A stretch of DNA of 21,938 nt from JBOHCT01 sp050699055 (GTDB lineage: Bacteria; Actinomycetota; Actinomycetes; Streptosporangiales; JBOHCT01), in the NCBI GenBank assembly GCA_050699055.1, contig JBOHCT010000048.1:1-21938 (forward strand), written 5' to 3'. Position numbers and translations under genes: made by a program. Below are positions 21,554 through 21,938 of this stretch, piece by piece. Under the pieces are notes generated by a model, which saw only the letters and a program-made list of their open reading frames with translations, was not told the DNA's origin and made no database searches. How positions within the stretch are numbered: position 1 is the stretch's first letter; the number at the start of each line of letters is the position of its first letter.

Positions 21554-21938
21554 ATATCAACCCTGCCCAGGTCGCTGACCCGGCCGCAGGGGACGAACTC
21601 GGTACCGTCCGTCGGGCACGCAGCCTCCGCGCCGACTTGGCCTGCCACGTCCAGGTCCAGCCCCATCGCTTACAGCGAACATCCACACTGATGCGACAGC
21701 ACCGCCACACCGTCGACTTCCCGGTGACCACGGCGCTTCAGCTACCCGGCATGCGGGTCAAGCAGAGTTTCGGCATCGCGTTTGGCCTGGTAGTGCGCAG
21801 CGTGGGCCTTGCCAAGGGCATCGTTGGAGGACTGCGCTCGCTGCGCCGGGGCGAGACAGCCGCAGGCACGCCGTCGACCGGATGATCGACAACGCCGTCG
21901 TGAGCAGGCGTACGGGGGGCCGGTGACGAGCTCTGGGG
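21554..21938. other. Right-end stretch without a recognised gene
   Basis: About 385 bp upstream of marR. A plus-strand frame runs open to 21885 (containing RVKQSFGIAFGLVVRSVGLA). A minus-strand frame contains AHAAHYQAKRDAETLLDPHA. Neither has a clear start site or a family I can name, and the two lie antisense to each other. It could be decayed element DNA. Confidence 0.35.

Noticed and set aside
1..21938. CRISPR arrays, rRNA genes and complete insertion sequences
   Set aside because: No regularly spaced repeats, rRNA sequence or intact transposase with terminal repeats was seen.

Overview
The window is the replication-origin neighbourhood of a high-GC actinomycete chromosome. The order rnpA-rpmH (minus strand) / dnaA / oriC / dnaN / gnd / recF / dciA / gyrB / gyrA / DUF3566 gene / tRNA-Ile(GAT) is the classic actinobacterial origin cluster. 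GTG and TTG starts, strong GC bias, a single DLW-39 gene and a decarboxylating gnd between dnaN and recF point to the Streptosporangiales/Streptomyces side of the phylum. Streptosporangiales is my best guess, by inference only.

Left part (1-11.7 kb): housekeeping. rpmH and the 5' part of rnpA run leftward. The 488 bp before dnaA hold a promoter candidate flanked by near-consensus DnaA boxes. The dnaA-dnaN gap (about 370 bp) is oriC: DnaA boxes face one way in the left half and the other way in the right half. The last box is followed by a short C spacer, six CTA/CGA trinucleotides (DnaA-trio-like) and an A-rich stretch, which is the expected layout of a basal unwinding element. dnaN, gnd, recF, dciA, gyrB, gyrA and the DUF3566 membrane protein gene follow on the plus strand.

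Middle part (11.7-18.4 kb): tRNA-Ile and tRNA-Ala(TGC) are about 6.4 kb apart. Between them lie an ArsR-like pseudogene, a membrane-anchored protein with an internal duplication, an intact KhtT-type antiporter regulator next to a decayed KhtU antiporter gene, an ACT-domain protein, a small basic protein converging on and overlapping a LOG-family gene, a 60-residue protein, a Cys-rich probable metal-binding protein, DLW-39, and a phosphonatase-like HAD protein.

Right part (18.4-21.9 kb): just past the tRNA-Ala hairpin lies a mobile-element scar. It has the middle piece of a MobF/TrwC-type conjugative relaxase, translationally coupled to a 124-residue serine-recombinase-like protein that lacks the catalytic serine and the DNA-binding tail. 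Converging on it is a leftward unit marR - SDR (ATGA overlap) - AraC DNA-binding domain only. A 12-bp inverted repeat overlaps the marR start codon and is a likely operator. The final 385 bp hold nothing I can assign.

The least ordinary items are the catalytically dead recombinase next to the relaxase remnant, the opposed DnaA boxes plus trio module, the duplicated-domain membrane protein, the Cys-rich protein, and the decayed antiporter with its intact regulator.
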